Assembly: GCA_040403315.1 (NCBI GenBank)
Contig: JBBAKX010000008.1
Coordinates: 1-64,000 of the forward strand
Source: CAMCXT01 sp040403315
GTDB lineage: Bacteria > Bacteroidota > Bacteroidia > M30B66
Length of the DNA stretch: 64,000 nucleotides
Direction of reading: 5' to 3'
Part shown: in pieces, positions 43,345-52,486 of the stretch
How the letters are laid out: each line of letters starts with the position of its first letter
Numbering within the stretch: position 1 is the first letter of the stretch
Program-made: the position numbers and the translations under genes
The notes under the pieces: generated by a model
Told to the model about the DNA's origin: nothing
What the model saw: the letters and a program-made list of their open reading frames with translations, nothing else
Databases searched by the model: none

Positions 43345-43383
43345 AAAAAAAAGGTCTTTCTGGATATTTTTCAGAAAGACCTT
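43345..43383 (-). terminator. Rho-independent terminator of the DegP/HtrA gene
   Basis: AAGGTCTTTCTG (43351-43362) pairs with CAGAAAGACCTT (43372-43383), a perfect 12-bp stem. The A-run 43345-43352 becomes the T-tract on the minus strand. Confidence 0.9.
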
Positions 43384-43404
43384 CACGAATTTGTTGATTA
43401 CTTA

Positions 43405-44841
43405 TTAAATTCCTAATCCATAATAAGCGCGAGTGCCATTTGGATAAATCCCTTCAATCAACATTCCTCTACGTTCCGATTTTAACGCGTTGGTTAAATC
43501 TTCAATTGAATCTACCGCTTTGTCGCCAATATGAGTGATAATAAAACCTTCACGAATGCCAATTCGCTTAAGTTTACCTTCTTTGAGTTTCGCTACCTTC
43601 AATCCTTTTTCAAAACGAAGCGAACTTTTTTCTTTGTCACTCGGCGCCATGAACTCAGCACCAAGTTCGTTTGCTACTGATTCTGTATATCGAATTAATC
43701 GGGTGTCTCCATTTTTATTTTTCAAGACTAAAGGAATCACTTTTACAGATCCTCCGCGATTCACTGTGAGATCAACTTTATCTCCTGGGCGATAACGTCC
43801 AATCTGCTCCTGCAATTCAGGTAGATTGTTCACTACAGCATCTTGAATCTTTAAAATTACATCTCCTTGTTGAATGCCCGCCTCTTCTGCAGCTCCTCCA
43901 GCATTTAAACCTGCTACGTAAACTCCTTTTATGTTCTCGATACCCTTTTTAGATGCGAGTTTTGCATCTAAATCTTCTAGTACAACGCCTATAAACGCGC
44001 GCTGAACGTCACCATATTCTAACAAATCGGCAACTACTTTTCTAACGATATTCACTGGAATCGCAAAGGAATAACCTGAATATGATCCTGTGTTTGAGGC
44101 AATGGCTGAATTTATTCCAATCAATTCACCTTTTGCATTTACCAAAGCACCTCCGCTGTTTCCAGGATTTACGGCTGCATCAGTTTGAATAAATGATTCA
44201 ATTGCAAATTTCTCGTTCAGGATATTGATATTTCGCCCCTTCGCGCTAATAATACCAGCAGTAACGGTCGATGTTAAACTAAATGGATTTCCCACTGCCA
44301 GGGCCCATTCTCCAACTTTCACATCATCAGAATTTCCATAATAAATGAAGGGAAGCCCTTTCGCATCGACTTTTAACAAAGCTAAATCGGTATTGGGGTC
44401 GCGACCAATTACAGTAGCTTGATACTCTCGCTTGTCGTTCAATACTACTTCAACTTTTTCTGCATTGGCTATCACGTGATTGTTCGTTATGATATAGCCA
44501 TCTTCTGAAATAATTACACCTGAACCTGATGCAGTAGGTTGATTCGGTGAATTGCGGTAAGGATTCCCGAAAAAATAATCGAAAAATGGATCGTAATTCC
44601 GGTTTCCTGATACAAGCGTTTTAATATGAACTACGCCATGAACCGACATTTCAGCCGACTGCGTAAAATCTGGCGCAGATGACATTTGTGAACCATTTCC
44701 AGCTGTCAATTTTACAGGAATTCTTTCCTGAATTAGTCGGCTTTTTTCTGAAGTGTTGTTTTGATAAACAAAGTGGTTTAAACTCAAAGCTGCAAAACCG
44801 CCTAGGCATGCAATGAGCAATGAAGACAGGATTTTTTTCAT
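43405..44841 (-). CDS. degP (htrA): Periplasmic serine protease/chaperone, DegP/HtrA family
   Basis: 478 residues. An N-terminal hydrophobic segment (4-22) directs export. The catalytic triad is His122 (TNNHVI), Asp152 (NTDLALLKV) and Ser229 (NPGNSGGAL). PDZ1 covers about 280-375 (GAAEEAGIQQGDVILKI) and PDZ2 about 395-475 (KLKEGKLKRIGIREGFIITHIGD). It degrades or refolds damaged envelope proteins and fits functionally with the nearby SurA-like genes. It stands alone with its own terminator. Confidence 0.94.
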   Translation of the reverse strand: MKKILSSLLIACLGGFAALSLNHFVYQNNTSEKSRLIQERIPVKLTAGNGSQMSSAPDFTQSAEMSVHGVVHIKTLVSGNRNYDPFFDYFFGNPYRNSPNQPTASGSGVIISEDGYIITNNHVIANAEKVEVVLNDKREYQATVIGRDPNTDLALLKVDAKGLPFIYYGNSDDVKVGEWALAVGNPFSLTSTVTAGIISAKGRNINILNEKFAIESFIQTDAAVNPGNSGGALVNAKGELIGINSAIASNTGSYSGYSFAIPVNIVRKVVADLLEYGDVQRAFIGVVLEDLDAKLASKKGIENIKGVYVAGLNAGGAAEEAGIQQGDVILKIQDAVVNNLPELQEQIGRYRPGDKVDLTVNRGGSVKVIPLVLKNKNGDTRLIRYTESVANELGAEFMAPSDKEKSSLRFEKGLKVAKLKEGKLKRIGIREGFIITHIGDKAVDSIEDLTNALKSERRGMLIEGIYPNGTRAYYGLGI

Positions 44842-44969
44842 AAAAGGGGATTAATTGACTAAGATTTTGGATTCTCAAAAATTATGCCCTGCCATTTTTT
44901 CAGTTCTTCATGAACACTCTTGTGTTAACTGAGTTGTTTAAATTGAAGCGGCTGCATCCTAAAATGACT

Positions 44970-44977
44970 TAGGTTTG
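44970..44977 (+). promoter_or_regulatory. -7 promoter box upstream of the dapF operon
   Basis: TAGGTTTG matches TAnnTTTG fully. The nearest TTG upstream is 24 bases away, so the -33 element is uncertain. Confidence 0.5.
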
Positions 44978-45005
44978 TAGCCGAAACGGACCTCCTCAAA
45001 TTCTG

Positions 45006-45716
45006 TTGTTGAAGGACCTGATTTTTAACAATTTTTATGGATTCATGCGGACTCCTGGTTCTTTTTTAAGCGGAATTCTGTTCGGCATGCTGGCCGCAAT
45101 TGGAATTGTGTTTTTAATCATGAACGATTTCAGTCCTTCACGACTGTTTGGTTCTGATGCAGACAAGTCTTCCACTGATACACTCGTCGACTTAACCAAC
45201 CAAGTCGAACCCCGTTCGTTAAAAACCAATAAACCCTCCACTGCAGCTATCAATCCATCTACCTCTGAAGAAGGATTATTTGCTGATTCCACTTTCGTTG
45301 CTCCAAGTATTATTGATACTTCGGTCGCACTTTCAAACAGCAACGAAGAAATTGTAGTTCGCCGCGATGAACTGCTAAAAAGCATCACAATTGAAGCTTC
45401 TGTTATTGGGAAACCAAATCAATCTAGTAAAACCGACTCTTTGTTGAATGTATTTCAAGGTGGACAAACCGCTGATGAACGCATTTTTCGGCTCGAATTC
45501 TGGCAATCTCCTGTGAATTTCAAAGGGTTCAAACTCATTCGAAACGGGATTATAAGTTTTGGACTAGATCCTGAAGATATGACCAAGCTTTTCGATTTTA
45601 ATGGAACGCTGATCCTTCGCAGTGGATCACTCTTTTTTAGACTTTATCCAACCGATCGGTTTATGCCTTATCAAAGGATTACCGACGAAAATACGATCAA
45701 ACAATTACGTTTATGA
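45006..45716 (+). CDS. Membrane-anchored protein of unknown function, coupled to dapF
   Basis: 236 residues if translation starts at TTG 45006 (a second TTG is at 45009). The first ATG in frame is at 45045 and would still keep the single membrane helix SFLSGILFGMLAAIGIVFLI. A polar, Ser/Thr/Asp-rich stretch (about 40-145) follows, probably disordered and extracytoplasmic. A compact C-terminal domain of about 75 residues (RLEFWQSPVNFKGFKLIRNG... to the end) comes last. I do not recognise the family. The stop overlaps the dapF start by 4 bases, which suggests a link with cell-wall synthesis, but this is only context. Confidence 0.6.
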   Translation: MLKDLIFNNFYGFMRTPGSFLSGILFGMLAAIGIVFLIMNDFSPSRLFGSDADKSSTDTLVDLTNQVEPRSLKTNKPSTAAINPSTSEEGLFADSTFVAPSIIDTSVALSNSNEEIVVRRDELLKSITIEASVIGKPNQSSKTDSLLNVFQGGQTADERIFRLEFWQSPVNFKGFKLIRNGIISFGLDPEDMTKLFDFNGTLILRSGSLFFRLYPTDRFMPYQRITDENTIKQLRL

Positions 45717-46504
45717 CTTTGCCGTTTTTCAAGTTTCAAGCTACAGGAAATGATTTCATTATTGTCGACGACCGTCAGAAGCATTTCGATAGCCAAAACA
45801 GTGCAATGATTCAGAAACTCTGTAATCGTCGATTTGGAATCGGTGGCGACGGTCTGATCCTTTTTAGAAATGAATCTGAATTTGATTTTCGAATGATTTA
45901 TTTCAATGCTGATGGATATGAAGGCTCTATGTGTGGAAATGGAGGAAGATGTGCAGCTGCTTTTGCTCACAAACTAAGCCCAGGGAAGTACAATTTCAGA
46001 TTTCAAGCTTACGATGGAATGCATGAAGCTACCATCGAAGAAATTGGAGAATATCAGGTTTTGGTGCGCCTGTCAATGCAACCCGTTCAAACACCAGAAG
46101 TAATCGATGAAGATCTGCTGCTCAATACTGGCTCGCCTCATTTCGTCCGGTTTGTTGATGATGCGGCAGCTGTTGATGTTAACAATGAAGGCAGAAAGGT
46201 GAGGAATTCTGAAAGATTCCTTCGGGATGGCGTAAATGTAAACTTCGCTGAAATTCACCTCGATTCGATCACTGTTCGTACCTACGAAAGAGGCGTTGAA
46301 GAAGAAACGCTTTCATGTGGAACTGGAGTAACTGCGTCAGCCATTGCAAGTCATTTTTCAGGAAAACTCAGCAAAAATCCCATCCGTGTATTCACCCGTG
46401 GAGGCGAACTACGTGTTCACTTTTCAGCCATCGATGGCAACTTTACAGGTGTAACTCTTTCTGGTCCCGCTACTGAAGTTTTTCAAGGAACTATCGAAAT
46501 CTGA
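45713..46504 (+). CDS. dapF: Diaminopimelate epimerase
   Basis: 263 residues. The two catalytic cysteines are Cys74 in GSMCGNGGRC and Cys202 in LSCGTGVTA, each in its normal motif. FQATGNDFIIVDD at the start contacts substrate. It converts LL-diaminopimelate to the meso form for peptidoglycan and lysine. It overlaps the preceding anchored protein by ATGA and the following gene by one base (TGATG), so all three are probably co-translated. dapD lies elsewhere in the window. Confidence 0.95.
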   Translation: MTLPFFKFQATGNDFIIVDDRQKHFDSQNSAMIQKLCNRRFGIGGDGLILFRNESEFDFRMIYFNADGYEGSMCGNGGRCAAAFAHKLSPGKYNFRFQAYDGMHEATIEEIGEYQVLVRLSMQPVQTPEVIDEDLLLNTGSPHFVRFVDDAAAVDVNNEGRKVRNSERFLRDGVNVNFAEIHLDSITVRTYERGVEEETLSCGTGVTASAIASHFSGKLSKNPIRVFTRGGELRVHFSAIDGNFTGVTLSGPATEVFQGTIEI

Positions 46505-47010
46505 TGCGCCCGATGGTGCTCAAAAACTTACTGCCTTTTCAACTGCCCATTGAGCCAGCTAGATATCTCTTGATCGCTGGCTTGCAGAATATTCCACCTC
46601 ATGTGGCTTGGATTGAATGGGGGCAATATTTCGCATTCACTGTGAAGGGATTTGATCACGGAAAAGACGCAAATCGACTTATTGGTCGGCTCATTTCCAA
46701 AGGAACTCCTATTGTTCTTGTCAAAATAAAAGCTACAAATCCAGCTACAAATCCAGCCCAATACTTCCAACATTTGGGCAGATTAATCGAAGGGAATTCA
46801 TGCCTTGATCCCATTCTACATTTTTTTGCCAACGAAATGAAATTGATTCCCGAAAGACCGTATTTACATGGGCTTTTAGAAAAATTGACGCATGAGAATT
46901 TTATAGAATCGATGCACAAAAGCCCTTATCTCCCTTCCGGGGAATTTGAACTCCAAATGTATGATCGGGCTGATATAGATCTCAGAATTAGATCGTTGAG
47001 GGAATCTTAA
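46504..47010 (+). CDS. Uncharacterised protein overlapping dapF
   Basis: 168 residues, soluble, no signal or membrane segment. The start ATG shares a base with the dapF stop. I recognise no domain. It contains a small internal repeat ATNPATNP caused by a perfect 12-base duplication (46731-46754). Features such as WIEWGQYFAFTVKGFDHGKD and a C-terminal FELQMYDRADIDLRIRSL suggest a folded domain of mixed type. The opposite strand carries an aldehyde dehydrogenase that ends directly next to it (47011). Confidence 0.55.
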   Translation: MRPMVLKNLLPFQLPIEPARYLLIAGLQNIPPHVAWIEWGQYFAFTVKGFDHGKDANRLIGRLISKGTPIVLVKIKATNPATNPAQYFQHLGRLIEGNSCLDPILHFFANEMKLIPERPYLHGLLEKLTHENFIESMHKSPYLPSGEFELQMYDRADIDLRIRSLRES

Positions 47011-48399
47011 TTATTTCATTAGATTTTTCAGTACCCACATCCATTTTCCAAAAGGAGCATATCTTACCGGGATGTCAGGCCAAAAACTGTTGAACATCAT
47101 CGCTTTGTAGTGAGTGAAAGTATCGAATCCAAACTTTCCATGGTAACTTCCAAAGCCACTGCGCCCAACTCCACCAAATGGAAGTTTAGGATTCGCTAAA
47201 TGAATTAATCCACCATTCACAACGCCACCTCCATAACTGAGGTTTTCTTCAATCAATTGAATGTTTTTCTTCGATTTACTGTAAATATAAAGCGACAAAG
47301 GATCTGGCATTTTTCGCACGATATCCATAGCCTCCTCTAAATTCTTAAAAGATAAAATCGGAAGAATAGGGCCGAATATCTCTTCTTTCATCACCGGTGA
47401 TTCTAAACTTTTGGAGATGAGCAGGGTAGGTTCTATCCACAAAGTAGCTTCATCATTTCGTCCACCGAATTCAACATGTTCATCGAGCAGAAGCCGCTTC
47501 AACCGCTCGAAATGGCGCAGGGAAACGATCCTCGATAAAGAATCACTTTGCTTTGAATCCTTCCCGAAAAACTGCTCAATTGCCAGTTTCATCTGCTCAA
47601 TCAGTTCGTTCATTTGGCTTTCATGTACCAACAAATAATCGGGAGCTACGCAGGTTTGGCCTGCATTCCAGAATTTCGACCACACAATCCGTTTGGCTGA
47701 AATCTCTATATCTGCTGTTTCATCAACAATGCACGGACTTTTTCCACCCAATTCTAAAGTAACAGGCGTAAGTTTTTCTGCGGCAAGTTTATAAATAATT
47801 TTTCCTGTGGCTTCCGAGCCGGTAAAGAACACATAATCAAAACGTTGCTTTTCCAAAACTGCAGGCAAAACAACATGTCCATCGCCTTCAATAACCGTAA
47901 AGAATTCAGGATCGAAAAAATCTGCAATCAATTTATTCAATAATGTTGAACAGTTCGGTGTTATTTCTGAAGGTTTTAACACCACGCAATTTCCAGCAGC
48001 AATCGCATTCACGGCAGGCGCCAATGCCAGCATGATTGGGTAATTCCATGGACTAACGATCAGCACCTGCCCTAGTGGTTCTGCAATGATATAACTGCTC
48101 GCTGGGAAATGCACAAATGGAGTCGAAACACGTTTTCTGGCCGACCATTTTTGCACTTTGTTCAATGCTTCATTGATTTCCACTTTAAGGAATCCTATTT
48201 CACTGCTAAACGCTTCAAAAGGATGTTTTTTCAAGTCCTTTTTCAAGGCATCAAGAATTTCCTGCTCATGCCTAATTAGCAATCGCAAAAGCCTTCTGAG
48301 TTGAGTTTTTCTAAAGGCTACTTTTCGGGTTTCTCCTTTATCAAAAAAGGCTCGCTGAGCTTGAAGTATGCTCCAGGGAATTTGGTTGAATTCGCTCAC
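47011..48399 (-). CDS. Aldehyde dehydrogenase (class 3-like)
   Basis: 462 residues from the GTG at 48399, which overlaps the TGA of the upstream gene (GTGA). A longer frame from 48498 would add a cysteine/tryptophan-rich stretch antisense in style and is rejected. The active-site Glu216 lies in LELGGKSP and Cys250 in NAGQTCVAPD. VSPWNYPIMLALAPAVNAIAAGN and FFTGSEATGK bind the cofactor. It oxidises aliphatic or aromatic aldehydes; the exact substrate is not visible. A C-terminal hydrophobic segment (FNSFWPDIPVRYAP, then WMWVL) may sit at a membrane, as in AlkH-like or fatty-aldehyde types. Confidence 0.88.
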   Translation of the reverse strand: MSEFNQIPWSILQAQRAFFDKGETRKVAFRKTQLRRLLRLLIRHEQEILDALKKDLKKHPFEAFSSEIGFLKVEINEALNKVQKWSARKRVSTPFVHFPASSYIIAEPLGQVLIVSPWNYPIMLALAPAVNAIAAGNCVVLKPSEITPNCSTLLNKLIADFFDPEFFTVIEGDGHVVLPAVLEKQRFDYVFFTGSEATGKIIYKLAAEKLTPVTLELGGKSPCIVDETADIEISAKRIVWSKFWNAGQTCVAPDYLLVHESQMNELIEQMKLAIEQFFGKDSKQSDSLSRIVSLRHFERLKRLLLDEHVEFGGRNDEATLWIEPTLLISKSLESPVMKEEIFGPILPILSFKNLEEAMDIVRKMPDPLSLYIYSKSKKNIQLIEENLSYGGGVVNGGLIHLANPKLPFGGVGRSGFGSYHGKFGFDTFTHYKAMMFNSFWPDIPVRYAPFGKWMWVLKNLMK

Positions 48400-49961
48400 A
48401 AATTGGTGCTTAAATATCGGAATGCTGCCTCTGCGCACTTTTGGCCATCCATAGCAGCAGAAACAATTCCACCAGCATAACCTGCACCTTCCCCGCAAGG
48501 GAAAAGCCCTTCGATTTCTGGATGCATCAATGTTTCTTGATCTCTTGGGATTCGAACCGGTGTGGAAGTCCTCGATTCTACTCCATGTAGAACTGCATCA
48601 TTGCTGTAATAGCCTTTCATTTTTTGACCAAATCCAACAAATGCTTTAGCCAACCTTTCAGCCACAGCTTTCGGCATTACTTCATGCAGATTCACCGATT
48701 TAATGCCCGGTTGATACGAACTTTCAGGCAAGCTGGATGATGTTTTTCGTTGCACAAAATCAACCATACGTTGGGCTGGTGCAGTTTGTGTTTTTCCTCC
48801 AGCCAACCAAGCAATTTGCTCAATCGATCGTTGGAAATCCATCCCTGCCAAAGCGCCTCTGTGCTCAAATTGCTTGAGATCTTCGGGTTTAATTTCAACC
48901 ACAATACCTGAATTCGCAAATGGATTGTTTCGTTTCGATGGTGACCATCCGTTGGTAACAACCTCCCCAGGTGCAGTTGCACAAGGAGCTACAATTCCAC
49001 CAGGGCACATACAAAACGAATAAACGCCTCTGTTGTCCACTTGATTAACGAGCGAATATGATGCTGGCGGCAGGTAAATGCCTCTGCTGTCGCAATGGTA
49101 TTGGATCTGATCAATTAGCTGCTGCGGGTGTTCTGCTCGAACGCCTAATGCATAAGGCTTAAATTCTAACAAGAATTTTTTGTGATGTAAAAGTTCGTAT
49201 ATATCTCTTGCAGAATGCCCTGTGGCCAATATTGCTGCTCTACATGGAATTTTTGCACCTCCTGAAATGCTAATTCCAGAAAGTTTGCCCCCCGCAAAAT
49301 GAAAGTCCTCTACACGGCTGTTGAAATGAACTTCTCCGCCACAACGTTGAATAGTTTCCCTCATACTTACAATGATACCGGGAAGCTTATTGGTACCAAT
49401 ATGTGGATGTGAATCGACTAAAATTTCTTCAACTGCACCGTGGGCAAAAAAGGTATTGAGCACCCCAGCAATGTCGCCCCGTTTGTTCGATCGCGTGTAA
49501 AGCTTACCGTCGGAGTAAGTTCCAGCTCCTCCTTCCCCGAAACAATAGTTGCTATCAGGATTTACGATGTGTTCACGATTGATAGCCGCTAAATCTCTTC
49601 TTCTCGCACGAACATCTTTGCCACGTTCAAAGATGATTGGTTTGAGCCCAATCTCAATTAATTTCAAGGCAGCAAACATTCCAGCCGGACCTGCACCTAC
49701 AACTATTACTGCTTGCTTTAAGCGTACGTCTGGATATTCTGGAAATTGTTTTGCAATTGGTGTTGGATGCTCATCAACCCAGGCAGTTGCTGTAATATTT
49801 ACTTTTACTTGTCGACCTCGAGCATCAATACTTCTGCGGTGCAGATTAACTTGTAATTTTTGCTCTTCGCTCAACATCAAGTGTTTTCGCAAATATTGAT
49901 TCAGGTTTTCTGAATCAAATCCCGCTTCAGGAGGAACTGCCAGTTGAAGTTCTCTCTGCAT
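48396..49961 (-). CDS. FAD-dependent dehydrogenase (COG2509-like)
   Basis: 521 residues. An N-terminal region of about 85 residues (LRKHLMLSEEQKLQVNLHRRSIDARGRQVKVNITA) is typical of this uncharacterised family. The dinucleotide motif VVGAGPAGMFAALKLIE comes next, with the segments FGEGGAGTYSDGKLYTRS and ALGVRAEHPQQLID. The C-terminal GEGAGYAGGIVSAAMDG closes the FAD site. The physiological substrate is not known. It is placed 6 bases after porT and overlaps the aldehyde dehydrogenase, so all are on one transcript. Confidence 0.85.
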   Translation of the reverse strand: MQRELQLAVPPEAGFDSENLNQYLRKHLMLSEEQKLQVNLHRRSIDARGRQVKVNITATAWVDEHPTPIAKQFPEYPDVRLKQAVIVVGAGPAGMFAALKLIEIGLKPIIFERGKDVRARRRDLAAINREHIVNPDSNYCFGEGGAGTYSDGKLYTRSNKRGDIAGVLNTFFAHGAVEEILVDSHPHIGTNKLPGIIVSMRETIQRCGGEVHFNSRVEDFHFAGGKLSGISISGGAKIPCRAAILATGHSARDIYELLHHKKFLLEFKPYALGVRAEHPQQLIDQIQYHCDSRGIYLPPASYSLVNQVDNRGVYSFCMCPGGIVAPCATAPGEVVTNGWSPSKRNNPFANSGIVVEIKPEDLKQFEHRGALAGMDFQRSIEQIAWLAGGKTQTAPAQRMVDFVQRKTSSSLPESSYQPGIKSVNLHEVMPKAVAERLAKAFVGFGQKMKGYYSNDAVLHGVESRTSTPVRIPRDQETLMHPEIEGLFPCGEGAGYAGGIVSAAMDGQKCAEAAFRYLSTNL

Positions 49962-49967
49962 GTGAGT

Positions 49968-50714
49968 TTATTCGAATGTAAACGACAAATAAATAGCTCT
50001 TGATGTGAGTCTATCTATTCCTGAGGTGTAGATATTTCCTTCAGGGATTATCAGGTTCCGCATTCCAAAAGCCAACTTGAGTTCAGGAGAAAACTTAAAG
50101 TACTGCGAATAAAAATCGAAGCCCATTCCGATTTCGTAATGGTAATCGTTGCGCTTCAATTTCAAGAGTTTTTCTCCTCTAGAATCAACCTTATCCTGAG
50201 ATGCTAAATCTAAAGTTGGCTTAAATCCACCTAATACATAAGCTCTGTAATTACCATGACGCTGAGATTTGAATTTCATCATCAATGGGAATTCTAATAA
50301 AGTGGATTCAACTGGCTTTGTTCTTTCATAAATTGAATCTGCAGCTAAATTTTTTATTTGATACACAAGAGATCTTTCGCCAAATGAAAGAGTTGGAAGG
50401 AATCTAAAATCCAAATTATCACCCAAATGCAGGTTCGAAACGATGCCAAGCGAAAATCCGCTTGCCTTTTGCGGAGTTACCGTCATCAAGCTGTCTAAAG
50501 ATCGAATATCCTCAATCGGCTTGGCAGTAAAATTTAAGGTGTTCACACCCAATATAAACCCAAAGTGAACGATCTGCCTGTCGTAGTTAGGCAGATTTAA
50601 TATCTGACGTTTGTGCTGTGCACCAAGTTTTGTTGCGCTCAAAATGCTGAGCATAAACAGAAAAACAAAAATATGTGGAACTCGATTCACTAGCTTGGTA
50701 AATGTCTGTTTCAA
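49968..50714 (-). CDS. porT: Type IX secretion protein PorT
   Basis: 248 residues with an N-terminal signal (hydrophobic about 13-30, cleavage near LGAQ) and a beta-barrel of about eight strands. The sequence NLPNYDRQIVHFGFILGVNTLNF at the start of the mature part and the position next to ubiE are characteristic of PorT/SprT. PorT is an outer-membrane protein needed for type IX secretion. The start codon is TTG at 50714; no ATG is close in frame, and a GTG 8 codons later is an alternative. It shares the system with porQ (14904). Confidence 0.85.
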   Translation of the reverse strand: MKQTFTKLVNRVPHIFVFLFMLSILSATKLGAQHKRQILNLPNYDRQIVHFGFILGVNTLNFTAKPIEDIRSLDSLMTVTPQKASGFSLGIVSNLHLGDNLDFRFLPTLSFGERSLVYQIKNLAADSIYERTKPVESTLLEFPLMMKFKSQRHGNYRAYVLGGFKPTLDLASQDKVDSRGEKLLKLKRNDYHYEIGMGFDFYSQYFKFSPELKLAFGMRNLIIPEGNIYTSGIDRLTSRAIYLSFTFE

Positions 50715-50731
50715 CGTGCTTTTTATGAATA

Positions 50732-51451
50732 TTATTTCACTCCGGTGTACAAACTTACGATACCAAAGGTTACGCGTTCTGCTTTTATTTCTCTGAAACC
50801 AGACTGCTTTGCAACTTCTAGAAAACTCTCACCTTCTGGAAATGCATTCACAGACTCGTATAAATATCGATAAGCAGAATCGTCTTTAGAAATTAGTCTT
50901 CCCCACCAAGGGCAAAAATACCGGAAATAAAAGTCATATAACTGCTTTACTGGAAAAATCCTTGGCCTTGAAAATTCAAGGATTACCACTTTGCCTCCAG
51001 GCTTTAGTACACGGTTCATTTCTGAAAGGCCCAGCAATAGATTTTCAAAATTCCGAACACCAAATGCCACGGTAACTGCCTCAAAGGCATTTTCCGAATA
51101 CGGCAAGTGCTCTGAATCACCTTTTACCAATTGGATCAAATCACCTAAGCCTCTCTTGCTTACTTTTTCGCGACCAATTTCAAGCATCCCTTCAGAGAGA
51201 TCAAGCCCGACTATTTTCTCAGGCCCTATTTTTCTCATCGCAATGGCCACATCAGCAGTTCCAGTTGCGATATCCAAAATGGTTTTCGGTTTTAATGCTT
51301 TCAACCGATTGACCATCAATTTTCTCCAATAAATATCTATTCCAAGCGACAAAAATCGGTTTAGGAAATCGTAACGTCCAGATATTGAATCGAACATTTT
51401 TTCGATTTGCTCTTTCTTTCCGGTTTCTTCCTGATAAGGTTTAACTTCCAT
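50732..51451 (-). CDS. ubiE (menG): Demethylmenaquinone methyltransferase
   Basis: 239 residues, a class I SAM methyltransferase. The UbiE signature YDFLNRFLSLGIDIYWRK and the SAM motif ILDIATGTADVAI are intact. VAFGVRNFENLLLGLSEMNRVLKPGGKVVILEFSRP marks the UbiE/MenG group. It methylates demethylmenaquinone to menaquinone, the respiratory quinone of Bacteroidota. It lies between the heptose kinase gene (45 bases upstream) and porT (17 bases downstream). Confidence 0.94.
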   Translation of the reverse strand: MEVKPYQEETGKKEQIEKMFDSISGRYDFLNRFLSLGIDIYWRKLMVNRLKALKPKTILDIATGTADVAIAMRKIGPEKIVGLDLSEGMLEIGREKVSKRGLGDLIQLVKGDSEHLPYSENAFEAVTVAFGVRNFENLLLGLSEMNRVLKPGGKVVILEFSRPRIFPVKQLYDFYFRYFCPWWGRLISKDDSAYRYLYESVNAFPEGESFLEVAKQSGFREIKAERVTFGIVSLYTGVK

Positions 51452-51496
51452 GCGTTCTGAAACAGCGTTTATCCTAATTTGTTGCGTCTTGGATGA

Positions 51497-52486
51497 TTAT
51501 GACAAGCGAAGTATTTCTTCCAGTAGTTGTGCTTTGTCTACAGGTATAACCCCAATTTTTTCACATGCCAATCCGCCTGCAAGGTTCGAAAATGCAGCCA
51601 ATGCATCTTTCGAAATACCAGCTGCCATGCAAAGCGTTGCAACACTAATCACCGTATCGCCAGCCCCACTTACATCTGTTATATTTCTTAGGTGAGCAGC
51701 GATTTTATTGTCGGATATTGAATCCGAAACATAAACACCTTCTTCCGATAGTGTGATCAAAGAAATATTGTGTCCCAGTAATTTTCGCAATTCAATGTCA
51801 GCATTGCGTAACGATTCTCTTTCTTTGGGATTCACAGATATTTTCAATCCTTCTTTGATCTCTTTCAAATTCGGTTTAAACAAATCAACCCGTTTGTAAT
51901 GTGCGAAATTTCTCTTCTTTGGATCAACCGCTACTGGGATTTTTTTTCCAATACATTGTTCCGTTATTTCGGCAATCAGCTCTTCTGTGAGTAACCCTTT
52001 GTCGTAATCTTCAAAGATCAGAGCATCGAACTTTTCTTGGTTAAGTAAACGAATAAATTGAACCAAGATTTGTTTGCTGTCGGAAGTGCTTAATTCAGAG
52101 TCATCTTCTTCATCTACCCGAAGCAAATGATGCGCGTTTCCAAGTATTCTGGTTTTAACGGTTGTGCTTCTGTTCAAGGATACAATCCCATCCGATCGGA
52201 GTTGTTGTTCTTTCAACAAATCGAAAAATTCTATGGCCGAACGATCGCTTCCTACACATGATAAAAGCACAGGTTCAGCGCCCATCGCCTTCAAATTCAA
52301 TGCAACGTTGGCGGCTCCTCCTAATCGTTTCTCCAACTTTTTTACACTCACCACCGGAACAGGTGCTTCGGGCGAAATGCGATCAACTTTTCCCCAAACG
52401 TAACTATCCACCATTACATCGCCAACAACTAAGATTTTCATCCCGTTGAAACGCTCAAACAGCTGGATAATTTCTTCACGTTTCAT
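51497..52486 (-). CDS. hldA (rfaE1): D-glycero-beta-D-manno-heptose-7-phosphate kinase (PfkB family)
   Basis: 329 residues, kinase only. VGDVMVDSYVWGKVDRISPEAPVPVV at the start is the RfaE/HldA signature. The C-terminal PfkB motif DVSGAGDTVIS (near 267-277) holds the catalytic aspartate. It phosphorylates heptose-7-phosphate at C1 for ADP-heptose synthesis. The adenylyltransferase domain found in fused HldE is missing here, so a separate hldC must exist elsewhere. The product feeds the heptosyltransferase at 28376. It overlaps the upstream aminotransferase gene by 4 bases. Confidence 0.9.
   Translation of the reverse strand: MKREEIIQLFERFNGMKILVVGDVMVDSYVWGKVDRISPEAPVPVVSVKKLEKRLGGAANVALNLKAMGAEPVLLSCVGSDRSAIEFFDLLKEQQLRSDGIVSLNRSTTVKTRILGNAHHLLRVDEEDDSELSTSDSKQILVQFIRLLNQEKFDALIFEDYDKGLLTEELIAEITEQCIGKKIPVAVDPKKRNFAHYKRVDLFKPNLKEIKEGLKISVNPKERESLRNADIELRKLLGHNISLITLSEEGVYVSDSISDNKIAAHLRNITDVSGAGDTVISVATLCMAAGISKDALAAFSNLAGGLACEKIGVIPVDKAQLLEEILRLS

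Noticed and set aside
48400..48498. Longer aldehyde dehydrogenase starting at 48498
   Set aside because: The added 33 residues (many Cys and Trp) are the out-of-frame shadow of the preceding gene. GTG 48399 overlaps the preceding stop and matches family length.
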